From NCBI GenBank assembly GCA_900769785.1, contig CAAGHV010000010.1, positions 1 through 37,969 on the forward strand: 37,969 nucleotides of DNA, read 5' to 3'. Below are positions 9,246-17,571 of this stretch, in pieces. The DNA is from Bacteroidales bacterium. Lineage in GTDB: Bacteria; Bacteroidota; Bacteroidia; Bacteroidales; P3. Below the pieces are notes generated by a model. The model saw only the letters and a program-made list of their open reading frames with translations, had not been told where the DNA came from and searched no databases. The number at the start of each line of letters is the position of its first letter. Positions within the stretch are counted from its first letter, which is position 1. The translations under genes and the position numbers were made by a program.

Positions 9246-9284
9246 AATATAGTACCCTAATGTTTGGGATATTAGTACTATATT
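9246..9284. promoter_or_regulatory. Long inverted repeat in divergent region
   Basis: Arms AATATAGTAC and GTACTATATT are perfectly complementary over 10 bp and continue with TAAT/ATTA after a 2-nt bulge. The loop is about 9 nt. There is no T-run, so it is unlikely to be a terminator. It could be a regulator site or an RNA hairpin. Confidence 0.55.
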
Positions 9285-9296
9285 GTCAGTTCGGTT

Positions 9297-9308
9297 ATAC
9301 CCGGGTAT
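9297..9308. promoter_or_regulatory. Perfect 12-bp palindrome ATACCCGGGTAT
   Basis: A perfect palindrome 12 bp right of the inverted repeat at 9246-9284. Its GC-rich centre stands out in an AT-rich stretch. It could be an operator for either flanking gene; no regulator gene is adjacent. Confidence 0.4.
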
Positions 9309-9495
9309 TAGATTGTTGATAGTATATCATGGTATGATTGGATATTATCTTATTTATAGAACTGTATGTATATCGACTTTTTTGTTGTACTATTTTTATG
9401 TAAATGATAATTTTTTATTATCCTGAAAAATAAGTGTTTGGATATTTTACTTGCTACTTTTTTCTGTTTTAAGATAAATAAAAATTCTCAATGAC

Positions 9496-9526
9496 TTGTT
9501 CAATATAAAAAAAGTATGTAGGTTTG
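9496..9526 (+). promoter_or_regulatory. Promoter of the DUF349 gene
   Basis: TTG at 9496-9498 and TAGGTTTG at 9519-9526 are about 20 bp apart, matching the Bacteroidota -33/-7 arrangement, and lie 82 bp before the start codon. Confidence 0.65.
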
Positions 9527-9607
9527 CAAAATATTTGAATGAGATAAAACTTAATCAAATCTCTTGCAAAATATTGTGAGAGAGGGATTTCTAAAGACAA
9601 AATTAAA

Positions 9608-11533
9608 ATGGAAGATCTAAAAGAAAGTATCATTAATTCTGAAACTTCTAATATGGAAGTTGTTAATAATGCAGAAGTAGTTGCTTCTGACAGCGAGACT
9701 CAAAAGATGGATTCGGTAGAACCGGAATCACTACAAAATCAAGAGGGTGAAAATGAAAATGTGGACTCTTTGGATGAAAAATTCGAAGAACCTGTTGTTG
9801 ATTATGCTCAATATACTAGGGAACAACTAGTTGATTTATTGAAAGAATTGGTTGACAACGAAACTGTTGTGCATATAAAGAATAGAGTTGCAGCTATAAA
9901 GCTCGCTTTCGCCCCCCTCAACAAAGCTTATCAAGATGAACAGTTTGAAGAATTTTTGACCGCAGGCGGAAACAAAGATGAGTATCAATCAGTTGATGAT
10001 CAGATAGCTGCAAATTATAGAAAATACATAAATAAATATAGAGAAAAACGCCAAAAATATCAAGACGAGCAGGAAGCCGTTAAATTGAAAAACTTGGCAT
10101 TGAAGCAAGATATTTTGGAAGAATTGCGAAAACTTATTGATACCGACGAAACTTTGAAGCAAACTCATGATGAGTTTAAAGTATTGCAAGATCGTTGGAA
10201 ATCAATAGGTGATGTGCCACGTGGAGAAATTAATAATCTTTGGCAAAATTACCATTTTTTGGTAGAAAAGTTCTTCAATAAGGTAAAAATCAACAGAGAA
10301 TTGAGAATGCTTGATTTGAAGAGAAATCTTGAACAAAAGATTGAACTTTGTGAAAAGGTAGAAGAACTTTTGGTAGATACTTCGATAACAGATAGTTTTA
10401 AGAAGTTGCAACAATATCGTGAATTATGGAGGACTATAGGACCAGTTCCATCAGATAAAAATGAAGAGATATGGGCTCGTTTTTGTAATGCAGCAGAGCA
10501 AATAGACCAGCGTCGCAGAGATTTTTATGACCAACGTAATGAGGAAATGGATAAAAACCTATTAGCCAAAACGGCCCTTTGCGAAAAAGCTGAAGAACTT
10601 ACTGCAAAACAACTAGAAAGCATGAATGCTTGGAATGAAATTTCCAACGAATTGAATGATATGCTTAAGGTTTGGAAGACTATAGGACCTGTGCCAAAAG
10701 AAATGAATGAGGAAATATGGGTGCGTTTTAAGTCAACACTAGATAAGTTTTTTGAAAACAAGAAAGAGTATTTCGAAAAGTTGAAAGGTGAACAAGCCAA
10801 TAATTATAATTTGAAAGTAGATCTGTGCTTGCAAGCAGAGGCAATAGCCAAGCGTGACGATTGGAAGAAAGCAACAGAAGAACTATTGAAGTTACAAGAA
10901 GATTGGAAAAAAATTGGCTCGGTATCCAAGAAACTTTCTGATAAGGTATGGATAAGATTCCGCTCGGCTTGTGACGAATTTTTTGAGCGTAAGGCCAAAT
11001 ACTATTCGGAAATTAAAGGTAATGAGATGGAAAATTTAGCCAAGAAACGTGAGATTATAGAAAAGGTCAAGCAGTTTGAATTTGGCGAAGATAAGAATGA
11101 AAACCTTGCAGTGATAAAAGATTTCCAACGTCAGTGGGTGGAAATTGGTCATGTGCCTATTGCAGAGAAGGATAAATTGTATAAAGAGTTTAGAGATACA
11201 ATAAACGCACACTTTGAAAAGCTGAAGATTTCGGTTCGTGAAACTCAAGAAACTATTTATCGTGAAAGATTGAAAAATGTTGCGGATGGTGATGTAACTA
11301 AGTTCGTTTCCGAAGAAAAGCGTGAATTGCAAGATAAAATTCAAAAACTCAAAGCAGATTTGATACTTTGGGAAAATAATCTTGGATTTTTGGCAAACTC
11401 GAAGCAAGCTAATATTTTGAAGGAAGAATTTGAGAAAAAGATGCAGTCGGCACGTCAGCAAATAGCTCTTTTGGAAGCCAAACTTAAGATACTGAACGAA
11501 GAGATAAAAGCTAAGAAAGAAAGCGAAGAATAG
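9608..11533 (+). CDS. DUF349 repeat protein
   Basis: A 641-aa, highly charged, almost entirely helical cytoplasmic protein. After an acidic, low-complexity N-terminus (about 1-70), a helical repeat of about 70 residues recurs several times, marked by a tryptophan followed by IG and a proline: DRWKSIGDVPRGEINNLW, ELWRTIGPVPSDKNEEIWARF, KVWKTIGPVPKEMNEEIWVRF, EDWKKIGSVSKKLSDKVWIRF, RQWVEIGHVPIAEKDKLYKEF. This is the DUF349 signature, seen in multidomain proteins of this size across Bacteroidota. The C-terminus (about 555-641) is a coiled coil. No signal peptide or membrane segment is present. The family's role is not established, and none is assigned here. It is monocistronic: own promoter upstream and a terminator at 11555-11590. 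Confidence 0.93.
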   Translation: MEDLKESIINSETSNMEVVNNAEVVASDSETQKMDSVEPESLQNQEGENENVDSLDEKFEEPVVDYAQYTREQLVDLLKELVDNETVVHIKNRVAAIKLAFAPLNKAYQDEQFEEFLTAGGNKDEYQSVDDQIAANYRKYINKYREKRQKYQDEQEAVKLKNLALKQDILEELRKLIDTDETLKQTHDEFKVLQDRWKSIGDVPRGEINNLWQNYHFLVEKFFNKVKINRELRMLDLKRNLEQKIELCEKVEELLVDTSITDSFKKLQQYRELWRTIGPVPSDKNEEIWARFCNAAEQIDQRRRDFYDQRNEEMDKNLLAKTALCEKAEELTAKQLESMNAWNEISNELNDMLKVWKTIGPVPKEMNEEIWVRFKSTLDKFFENKKEYFEKLKGEQANNYNLKVDLCLQAEAIAKRDDWKKATEELLKLQEDWKKIGSVSKKLSDKVWIRFRSACDEFFERKAKYYSEIKGNEMENLAKKREIIEKVKQFEFGEDKNENLAVIKDFQRQWVEIGHVPIAEKDKLYKEFRDTINAHFEKLKISVRETQETIYRERLKNVADGDVTKFVSEEKRELQDKIQKLKADLILWENNLGFLANSKQANILKEEFEKKMQSARQQIALLEAKLKILNEEIKAKKESEE

Positions 11534-11554
11534 TAGGTGAATTATCTATATATT

Positions 11555-11590
11555 AAAGGAATCACAATATCTTTGTGATTCCTTTTTTTT
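11555..11590 (+). terminator. Rho-independent terminator of DUF349 gene
   Basis: AAGGAATCACA (11555-11565) pairs perfectly with TGTGATTCCTT (11573-11583), followed by a T-run. Confidence 0.9.
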
Positions 11591-11852
11591 ATTATTTGTT
11601 TAGCAAAACAAAAATTAGTCAATGCTGTTCTAAATGGAATTTCTGATTGTAAATAGCATTAAAATATTGTGTTTATAAATATATTTATGTTGAAAAATGA
11701 TGATTTGTCGGTTTGAAATGTATTTTGATACTATGTTAGAAGCTGTTTTTGGATACATATGATGTATTTTTTTTGCTTTCTATATGTCTTGATATTTAGA
11801 TATTTGGTGCTATGTGAGACTAAATGTATATATTTTTTTGTGACGGAAATTC

Positions 11853-11881
11853 TTGTAAGTCAAATAAAATTTGTATCTTTG
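11853..11881 (+). promoter_or_regulatory. Promoter of rimP-nusA-infB
   Basis: TTG at 11853-11855 and TATCTTTG at 11874-11881, separated by 18 bp, are a close match to the Bacteroidota consensus. Transcription should start near 11888, giving a leader of about 50 nt. Confidence 0.75.
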
Positions 11882-11898
11882 CAAAACGAAATGAAGAT

Positions 11899-11924
11899 AA
11901 GAGGGGACGGCTAAGTCCCCTCTT
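11899..11924 (+). promoter_or_regulatory. Perfect hairpin in the rimP leader (candidate attenuator)
   Basis: AAGAGGGGAC and GTCCCCTCTT form a perfect 10-bp stem with loop GGCTAA, immediately followed by TT and AG. It lies inside the short 5' leader, 14 nt before the rimP start codon. It resembles a terminator with a weak U-tract, which would allow attenuation, and NusA from the same operon is an obvious candidate regulator. That link is inference. Confidence 0.6.
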
Positions 11925-11938
11925 TTAGTACTTGAAAA

Positions 11939-12391
11939 ATGATAGATAAAGTAGAAATATTGAATTTGGTACGAGAGGTTTTGGATGGGACTGATAAGTT
12001 TTTGATAGACCTCCATGTCTCGAAAGACAATAGAATCAATGTGTCGATAGACGGTGACAATGGTGTAAATATTGATGACTGTATTGAGTTGAGTCGTTTC
12101 ATTGAAAGTCATCTTGATAGAGAAGTAGAGGACTTTGAATTGAATGTAGCTTCAGCAGGATTGGACAGTCCCCTCAAATTTGTGAGACAATACAAAAAGA
12201 ATGTAGGTCGAGATATTAGAATAGACACCATTGATGGTCAAACTAAGGAAGGATTGTTGGAAGAAGCAACAGACGAGAAGGTGATTTTGAAATTGAAGTT
12301 GACCAAAAAACAACAAAAAGAGGGCATTGCAGATACATTTGAATGCCCATATGGCGAGATAAAAATAGCAAAGATAGTGATAAAATTCTAA
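11939..12391 (+). CDS. rimP: Ribosome maturation factor RimP
   Basis: A 150-aa cytoplasmic protein required for 30S subunit maturation. The N-terminal alpha/beta domain (about 1-80) holds LIDLHVSKDNRINVSIDGDNGVNIDDCIELSRFIE and ends with NVASAGLDSPLKFVRQYKKNVGRDI, the conserved RimP junction (usually V.SPGLDRPL..). The C-terminal SH3-like domain follows (about 85-150). Length is typical. It is first in the conserved rimP-nusA-infB operon, 9 nt before nusA. In this copy SPG of the signature reads SAG. Confidence 0.95.
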   Translation: MIDKVEILNLVREVLDGTDKFLIDLHVSKDNRINVSIDGDNGVNIDDCIELSRFIESHLDREVEDFELNVASAGLDSPLKFVRQYKKNVGRDIRIDTIDGQTKEGLLEEATDEKVILKLKLTKKQQKEGIADTFECPYGEIKIAKIVIKF

Positions 12392-12400
12392 ACGAATGTT

Positions 12401-13642
12401 ATGGAAACATTGAATTTGATAGAGTCCTTTTCAGAGTTTAAGGAATTCAAGAATATTGATAGAGAGACTTTGATGCGTATTTTGGAAGAAGTATTCCGCA
12501 ATGCATTGGTGAAACGTTATGGCACTGACGAAAACTTCGACATTATTGTAAATATCGATAAGGGCGACTTGGAAATATTCCGTACAAGAGAAATTGTTGA
12601 AGATGGTAAAGTGGAAAATGAAAAAACACAGATAGCTTATTCTGAGGCAATAAAGATTGAAGCGGATTTTGAAGTAGGTGAAGATTTATCAGAACCTATA
12701 CGTTTGAAGGATTTTGGCAGAAGAGAAATTATGGCTATAGGTCAGAATTTGAAGGTAAAAATCCAAGATTATGAAAAGTCGTTGATGTTTCAAAAATACA
12801 AAGAAAAAGTAGGTGAGATTGTAGTAGGAGAGGTGTATCAGGTATGGAATAAGGAAATGTTGATTCTAGATGAGGAAAAAATCGAGTTAGTGCTTCCAAA
12901 GTCGGAACAGATTCCTGCTGATCGTTACCGCAAAGGTGATACAGTACGTGCTGTAGTTTTGAAAGTAGAGTTGAGAAACAACAACAATCCAGTGATTGTA
13001 TTATCACGTACTTCTCCAATATTTTTGGAACGTTTGCTTGAATCGGAAGTTCCTGAGATATATGACGGACTTATTACTATAAAAAATATTGTGCGTGTAC
13101 CTGGTGAACGATCTAAAGTAGCTGTAGAATCATATGATGACCGTATAGATCCTGTTGGTTCATGTGTTGGTATGAAGGGCGGTCGTATACATGGAATTGT
13201 TCGTGAATTGCGTAATGAAAATATCGATGTTATCAATTACACAACAAATAATGAATTATACATACAACGGGCACTTAATCCAGCAAAAATTTCGTCGATA
13301 AAACTTGTACCGGAAGAAAATAGAGCCGAAGTATTTATGAAACCAGAGGAAGTATCGTTGGCTATAGGTAAGGGTGGTCATAATATTAAACTAGCAAGTA
13401 AACTTACAGGTTTTGAGATAGATGTATATCGTGATACAGACGAAGATTTTGATGATGTAGATATTCGCGAATTTTCTGATGAAATAGAACAATGGGTAAT
13501 AGATGAACTCATAAAGATAGGTTGCGATACTGCCAAGAGCGTGTTAGCATTGTCAGCCGAAGAGTTGTTGCAACGTACAGAGTTAGAAGAAGAAACAATA
13601 GCCTCTGTATTGCAAATACTTCAAGCAGAATTTGAAGAGTAA
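12401..13642 (+). CDS. nusA: Transcription termination/antitermination factor NusA
   Basis: A 413-aa RNA-polymerase-associated factor. Domain order: N-terminal RNAP-binding domain (about 1-130), S1 domain (about 138-204), KH1 with GMKGGR (257-262), KH2 with IGKGGHNIKLA (322-332), an acidic stretch around 345-365, and a short helix-hairpin C-terminal segment (about 367-413). It lacks the full pair of C-terminal acidic repeats of enterobacterial NusA, as is usual in Bacteroidota. It lies between rimP and infB, as in most bacteria. Confidence 0.96.
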   Translation: METLNLIESFSEFKEFKNIDRETLMRILEEVFRNALVKRYGTDENFDIIVNIDKGDLEIFRTREIVEDGKVENEKTQIAYSEAIKIEADFEVGEDLSEPIRLKDFGRREIMAIGQNLKVKIQDYEKSLMFQKYKEKVGEIVVGEVYQVWNKEMLILDEEKIELVLPKSEQIPADRYRKGDTVRAVVLKVELRNNNNPVIVLSRTSPIFLERLLESEVPEIYDGLITIKNIVRVPGERSKVAVESYDDRIDPVGSCVGMKGGRIHGIVRELRNENIDVINYTTNNELYIQRALNPAKISSIKLVPEENRAEVFMKPEEVSLAIGKGGHNIKLASKLTGFEIDVYRDTDEDFDDVDIREFSDEIEQWVIDELIKIGCDTAKSVLALSAEELLQRTELEEETIASVLQILQAEFEE

Positions 13643-13672
13643 ACTGCAGTGTATGTAGTAAATATAAAGTCG

Positions 13673-13729
13673 AGCAAGAATATGGCTTGCTAAATATAAC
13701 AGGAAAAGATATTGGTATTGTTATATTTA
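13673..13729 (+). promoter_or_regulatory. Two hairpins in the nusA-infB spacer
   Basis: AGCAAG (13673-13678) pairs with CTTGCT (13686-13691). Next, TAAATATAACA (13691-13701) pairs perfectly over 11 bp with TGTTATATTTA (13719-13729), with a 17-nt loop. They occupy most of the 135-bp spacer and have no T-run. Possible roles are mRNA processing or control of infB translation. Confidence 0.45.
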
Positions 13730-13777
13730 CAATAGGATACATTTTGAAAAACATTCAAAAACTTATTAAAGTAGATT

Positions 13778-16741
13778 ATGTCAGAAGAAGTAAAAAATAT
13801 CAGGCTAAATAAAGTTGCTAAGGAATTTAATGTGGGAGTTACCCGCTTAGTAGAATTCCTTGCCAAGAAAGGAATTCATATTGAAAGTAATCCTAATACA
13901 AAAATATCGGGAGATATATATGAATTGTTGGCAAAAGCATTTCAATCAGAACGTGCTGTGAAGGAAAATGCCGATAAGATTGAGATAGCTACACCTGTGA
14001 AAGATTCGGTTGTGATAGAAGCTGCACCAATAGCAGTTCAACCTAACGAAAGTAGCAAAAATTTTGAAGAAAGTGATAATGATGAAGTTTTTATAAAAGA
14101 TTATGTAGAAGTAGCTTCATCGAAAACTGATTCTGACAAAGACGAAAATGTATCGAGACTTGTTGCGGAACAAAAAGAGCCTGAATTTGAACCGCAAGTT
14201 ATACAAGCATCTGTGCCAAGTAATAGTAGTGATGGTGATGCATTCACAGCACAATTGCGTATTGTAAATAAGATAGACTTGAATTCTATCAATGCCAAGA
14301 GTCGTCCTGATAAAAAGACCAAAGAAGAACGCGAACAGGAACGTACCGAAAAGAAAGCTCAGAAGGAAGCTGAAAAGAAAAAGGCTCAAAAACAACGCAA
14401 AGAAGAAAAGCGTAAAGCCGAAAAAACATTGAAAGATAAGCAAAAACAAGAAAACTCTACTGTGGTAGATGCAAAAGAGGTCGTACAAAAAGCAGAACCT
14501 ATACAACCTATGGTGAATACTATTGTAGAGAAAGAACCTGAATTTATTGAAACACAATATACAAAACTTGAGGGACCAAAAATTGTATCGAAAATAGATA
14601 TATCCCAATTTGATAAACCAAAACAAAAATTATCAGTTGATGCTAAGGGTAAGTCAGATGATGTAACAGATGATGATAAGAAAAAGAAAAAACGTAAACG
14701 TCTGAAAAAAGAGTCGTTGACAGAGGGCTTAGTAGCACAAAATCAACCTAAATCGGCTGATAAGAAAGAAAAAGATAAAACCAAGAAAGATAAGAAGGAC
14801 AAAGCTAAAAAGCCTATAAAGAAAAAGCAAGAAATAGATGATGCTGAAATAGAAAAGCAAATACGCGAAACATTGGCTCGCTTGAGTCCACTTGGAAAAT
14901 CAAAAACATCGAAACACCGTAGAGAAAAGCGTCAAACAGTTCATCAGCATATAGAAGAGGAGCAAATAAGAGAAGCCGAAAGCAAGAAAATATTGAAAGT
15001 AACAGAGTTTGTTACTGCAAATGAACTTGCAACGATGATGGATATACCTGTAACTAAGATTATAGCTACATGTATGGCTGTAGGGATGTTTGTTTCTATC
15101 AATCAACGCTTAGATGCCGAAACAATAAAACTTATTGTTGATGAATTTGGTTATCAAGTAGATTTTGTAAGTGCAGATCTTGTTGATGCAATACACGAAA
15201 TTGAAGAACAAGATAATCCTGATGATTTGGTTTTGCGTAATCCTGTAGTTACTGTTATGGGACACGTTGACCATGGTAAGACTTCTTTGCTAGACTATAT
15301 ACGTAACTCAAACGTTATAGCAGGTGAAGCCGGAGGTATAACCCAACATATAGGCGCTTATGAGGTTACTACTGCTGATGGAAGAAAAATAACTTTCTTG
15401 GATACTCCAGGTCACGAAGCTTTTACTGCTATGCGTGCACGTGGTGCCAAGATTACAGATATTGCAATTATTGTGGTAGCAGCCGATGACCGTGTGATGC
15501 CACAAACCATAGAGGCAATCAACCATGCTCAAGCAGCTAATGTGCCTATTGTATTTGCAATAAACAAAATAGATAAGCCTGCTGCTAATCCCGACAAGAT
15601 CAAGGAAGAACTTGCTAATATGAACTTGTTGGTAGAAGAGTGGGGCGGTAAATATCAAAGCCAAGATATTTCTGCTAAGAAAGGTTTGAATGTAGATTTG
15701 CTATTGGAAAAAGTTTTGTTGGAAGCGGAAATACTAGAACTTAAAGGTAATCCAAACAAGCGTGCCAAAGGAACAATACTTGAATCGTCGTTGGATAAGG
15801 GTAGAGGATATGTGGCCAAGATATTGGTACAAGACGGATCAATAAAGACTGGCGATCCTGTATTAGCAGGAAGTACATATGGCCGTGTGAAAGCTATGTA
15901 CAACGAGCGCAACCAAATTGTTAAAGAAGCAGGTCCTTCTACTCCGGTGTTATTGTTAGGGTTAAATGGTGCACCGCAGGCCGGTGACACTTTCAATGTG
16001 GTAGAAAACGAAAAAGAAGCAAAAGATATTGCATCAAAGCGTTTCCAACTTCAAAGAGAACAAGGTATAAGAACTCAAAAACATATAACATTGGACGAAA
16101 TAGGTCGTCGTATTGCTATTGGCGATTTCAAGCAGCTTAACCTTATTGTTAAGGGTGACGTTGACGGTTCGGTAGAAGCATTGAGCGATTCGTTGTTGAA
16201 ACTATCTACCGATGAGGTACAAGTAAATGTGGTCCACAAAGCTGTAGGTCAGATTACCGAAAGCGACGTATTGCTTGCTACAGCATCAAACGCCATCATC
16301 ATTGGTTTCCAAGTACGTCCTTCTGTTCAAGCACGTAAACTTGCCGAAACCGAACAGATAGATATACGCCTATATTCAATTATATATACAGCCATCAACG
16401 AGCTGAAGGATGCTATTGAAGGTATGCTTAGCCCCGAGATACAAGAAAAGATTATTGCCAACCTCGAAATCAGAGAAACTTTCAAAATATCCAAAGTCGG
16501 TACAATCGCAGGATGTATGTGTTTGGATGGAAAGATTTTGCGTACAAGTAAGGTGCGTCTTATCCGTGATGGTATAGTGGTATATACCGGAAAACTTGCT
16601 AGTTTGAAACGATTCAAAGATGACGTGAAAGAAGTAGTTAGCGGACAAGATTGCGGTTTGAGTGTAGAAAACTTCAATGATATCAAAGCAGGTGATATAG
16701 TAGAAGCATACGAAGAAATAGAAGTAAAACGTAAATTATAA
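13778..16741 (+). CDS. infB: Translation initiation factor IF-2
   Basis: A 987-aa GTPase that brings initiator tRNA to the 30S subunit. The N-terminal IF2_N helix bundle is at about 5-55 (NKVAKEFNVGVTRLVEFLAKKG). A long Lys/Glu-rich, disordered linker (about 60-400) follows, then a second IF2_N-like segment (about 405-470, VTEFVTANELATMMDIPVTK). The G domain has G1 GHVDHGKT (495-502), G3 DTPGHE (542-547) and G4 NKID (596-599). Domains II, III and the fMet-tRNA-binding C-terminal domain follow, with IAGCMCLDGKI in the last. The length reflects the expanded linker typical of Bacteroidota IF-2. Third gene of the rimP operon. Confidence 0.97.
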   Translation: MSEEVKNIRLNKVAKEFNVGVTRLVEFLAKKGIHIESNPNTKISGDIYELLAKAFQSERAVKENADKIEIATPVKDSVVIEAAPIAVQPNESSKNFEESDNDEVFIKDYVEVASSKTDSDKDENVSRLVAEQKEPEFEPQVIQASVPSNSSDGDAFTAQLRIVNKIDLNSINAKSRPDKKTKEEREQERTEKKAQKEAEKKKAQKQRKEEKRKAEKTLKDKQKQENSTVVDAKEVVQKAEPIQPMVNTIVEKEPEFIETQYTKLEGPKIVSKIDISQFDKPKQKLSVDAKGKSDDVTDDDKKKKKRKRLKKESLTEGLVAQNQPKSADKKEKDKTKKDKKDKAKKPIKKKQEIDDAEIEKQIRETLARLSPLGKSKTSKHRREKRQTVHQHIEEEQIREAESKKILKVTEFVTANELATMMDIPVTKIIATCMAVGMFVSINQRLDAETIKLIVDEFGYQVDFVSADLVDAIHEIEEQDNPDDLVLRNPVVTVMGHVDHGKTSLLDYIRNSNVIAGEAGGITQHIGAYEVTTADGRKITFLDTPGHEAFTAMRARGAKITDIAIIVVAADDRVMPQTIEAINHAQAANVPIVFAINKIDKPAANPDKIKEELANMNLLVEEWGGKYQSQDISAKKGLNVDLLLEKVLLEAEILELKGNPNKRAKGTILESSLDKGRGYVAKILVQDGSIKTGDPVLAGSTYGRVKAMYNERNQIVKEAGPSTPVLLLGLNGAPQAGDTFNVVENEKEAKDIASKRFQLQREQGIRTQKHITLDEIGRRIAIGDFKQLNLIVKGDVDGSVEALSDSLLKLSTDEVQVNVVHKAVGQITESDVLLATASNAIIIGFQVRPSVQARKLAETEQIDIRLYSIIYTAINELKDAIEGMLSPEIQEKIIANLEIRETFKISKVGTIAGCMCLDGKILRTSKVRLIRDGIVVYTGKLASLKRFKDDVKEVVSGQDCGLSVENFNDIKAGDIVEAYEEIEVKRKL

Positions 16742-16755
16742 TACATTTATTAGTT

Positions 16756-16827
16756 GCCCCTATAGTTCAACGGATAGAACGGAAGTTTCCTAAACTTGAG
16801 ATCTAGGTTCGATTCCTAGTGGGGGTA
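16756..16827 (+). tRNA. tRNA-Arg (anticodon CCU)
   Basis: A 72-nt cloverleaf: acceptor GCCCCTA/TGGGGGT (G-U at 1:72), D-stem GTTC/GAAC, anticodon stem GAAGT/ACTTG, loop TTCCTAA with anticodon CCT at 16789-16791, T-arm CTAGG-TTCGATT-CCTAG, discriminator A. CCA is not encoded. The first anticodon-stem pair is a G-G mismatch (16782 and 16798). It reads AGG codons. It follows infB by 14 nt and probably shares its transcript. Confidence 0.95.
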
Positions 16828-16850
16828 CAACTTGTTTTCATAATTGTGTT

Positions 16851-16880
16851 GGGTGTAACCGTGAGGCTGCACCCTTTTTG
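16851..16880 (+). terminator. Terminator after tRNA-Arg
   Basis: GGGTG and CACCC form the closing stem, with partial pairing of ACC/GGC inside, followed by TTTTTG. It likely ends the rimP-infB-tRNA transcript. Confidence 0.7.
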
Positions 16881-16930
16881 CAATAAAAAGTAGAGAAATA
16901 CGTTATCATAAATAAATTATTACACATATT

Positions 16931-16990
16931 ATGGAACAAGAAATAATACTTAACGAACACAACAAACAGAAATACTCTACAATGCAAAAA
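16931..16990 (+). repeat. Leader repeat, copy 1
   Basis: The 35 bp from the ATG (16931-16965) are identical to those at 18456-18490. Weaker similarity continues to the codon-18 ATG (about 15 of 21 positions). The upstream part (ACATATT) is diverged from ACATACTATA of copies 2 and 3. Confidence 0.9.
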
Positions 16991-17530
16991 AGAAGAGTGG
17001 ATACATTTGTAAATATAAGGATGGTAATTCTAATAGTTGGAATCTTTATTTTATGTAGTTGCCAAAATGCAAGTGAATCATCTGTGATAGTGGAAGAAGA
17101 AACTAATTTGGAAGTTGTTAATGTCGAAGATACATTGACTGATAATTGGAATATTATCGATAGTATCAACGAGGAAACATTATTAACAGATACCCCAAAG
17201 CCTCCTATACAGTCATTAGTTACAAATTTTGGGAAAGATATTAAAAAGGTTTATCACAAGTTAGATAGTACAGAAATTGTCAATCTTAATTTCGACGATT
17301 ATCAATTGCGTTTTTTTGATAAAGAACTACTTTCTTTTAGAGAATATACAGATGAGTGTATGCCATATTATTCTAAAGCGAAATGTTCTTCATGTGATAA
17401 TAACATATTAGTGATATATGGTAGAAGTCCTCAAAAATATTGGAATTCGTTGTCTGGGAGAGCAGGGGATTATGCTATCTGTACGAATTGTAAAGAGATA
17501 TTATATTTTGAACTGACAGAAATGAATTAA
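16931..17530 (+). CDS. Hypothetical lipoprotein with CxxC...CxxC motif and alaX-like leader
   Basis: Family not recognised. The 199-aa reading frame starts with MEQEIILNEHNKQKYST, nearly the same as the start of the editing gene at 18456. A second ATG (codon 18, 16982) and a third (codon 31) precede a lipoprotein-type hydrophobic segment MVILIVGIFILCSC, with C44 the likely lipidated residue. The mature part is acidic near its start, then carries CSSC and CTNC about 40 residues apart near the C-terminus, a pattern that suggests a zinc ribbon. The start is ambiguous: the repeat-derived ATG at 16931 gives an unusually long N-region before the signal sequence, while the ATG at 16982 gives an ordinary lipoprotein. 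No TAnnTTTG promoter was found in the 50 bp after the tRNA terminator. The next gene starts 11 nt downstream. Confidence 0.75.
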   Translation: MEQEIILNEHNKQKYSTMQKRRVDTFVNIRMVILIVGIFILCSCQNASESSVIVEEETNLEVVNVEDTLTDNWNIIDSINEETLLTDTPKPPIQSLVTNFGKDIKKVYHKLDSTEIVNLNFDDYQLRFFDKELLSFREYTDECMPYYSKAKCSSCDNNILVIYGRSPQKYWNSLSGRAGDYAICTNCKEILYFELTEMN

Positions 17531-17571
17531 AACATACTATAATGGAACAAGAAATAATACTTAACGAACAA
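17528..17571 (+). repeat. Leader repeat, copy 2
   Basis: 43 bp (17528-17570) are identical to 18442-18484. The block covers 14 bp upstream of the start codon and the first nine codons (MEQEIILNE). It begins right at the stop codon of the preceding gene. Similarity ends after AACGAACA. Confidence 0.92.

Larger units (their letters stand above)
8997..9607. other. Divergent AT-rich intergenic region
   Basis: This 611-bp region separates the minus-strand exporter cluster from the plus-strand DUF349 gene. It contains candidate promoters for both sides, an imperfect inverted repeat (9246-9284) and a perfect 12-bp palindrome (9297-9308). No coding sequence was found. Confidence 0.7.
11534..11938. 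other. Intergenic region between DUF349 gene and rimP
   Basis: This 405-bp AT-rich stretch has a terminator at its left end and the rimP promoter and leader hairpin at its right end. The middle (about 11600-11850) shows no gene or clear element. Confidence 0.7.

Noticed and set aside
16782..16798. tRNA-Arg as a pseudogene because of the G-G mismatch at the top of the anticodon stem
   Set aside because: All other stems, the anticodon loop and the T-arm are intact. One mismatch at this pair is tolerable.
17537..17545. TATAAT in the leader repeat as a promoter -10 box
   Set aside because: It overlaps the start codon, and the other promoters in this window use TAnnTTTG.
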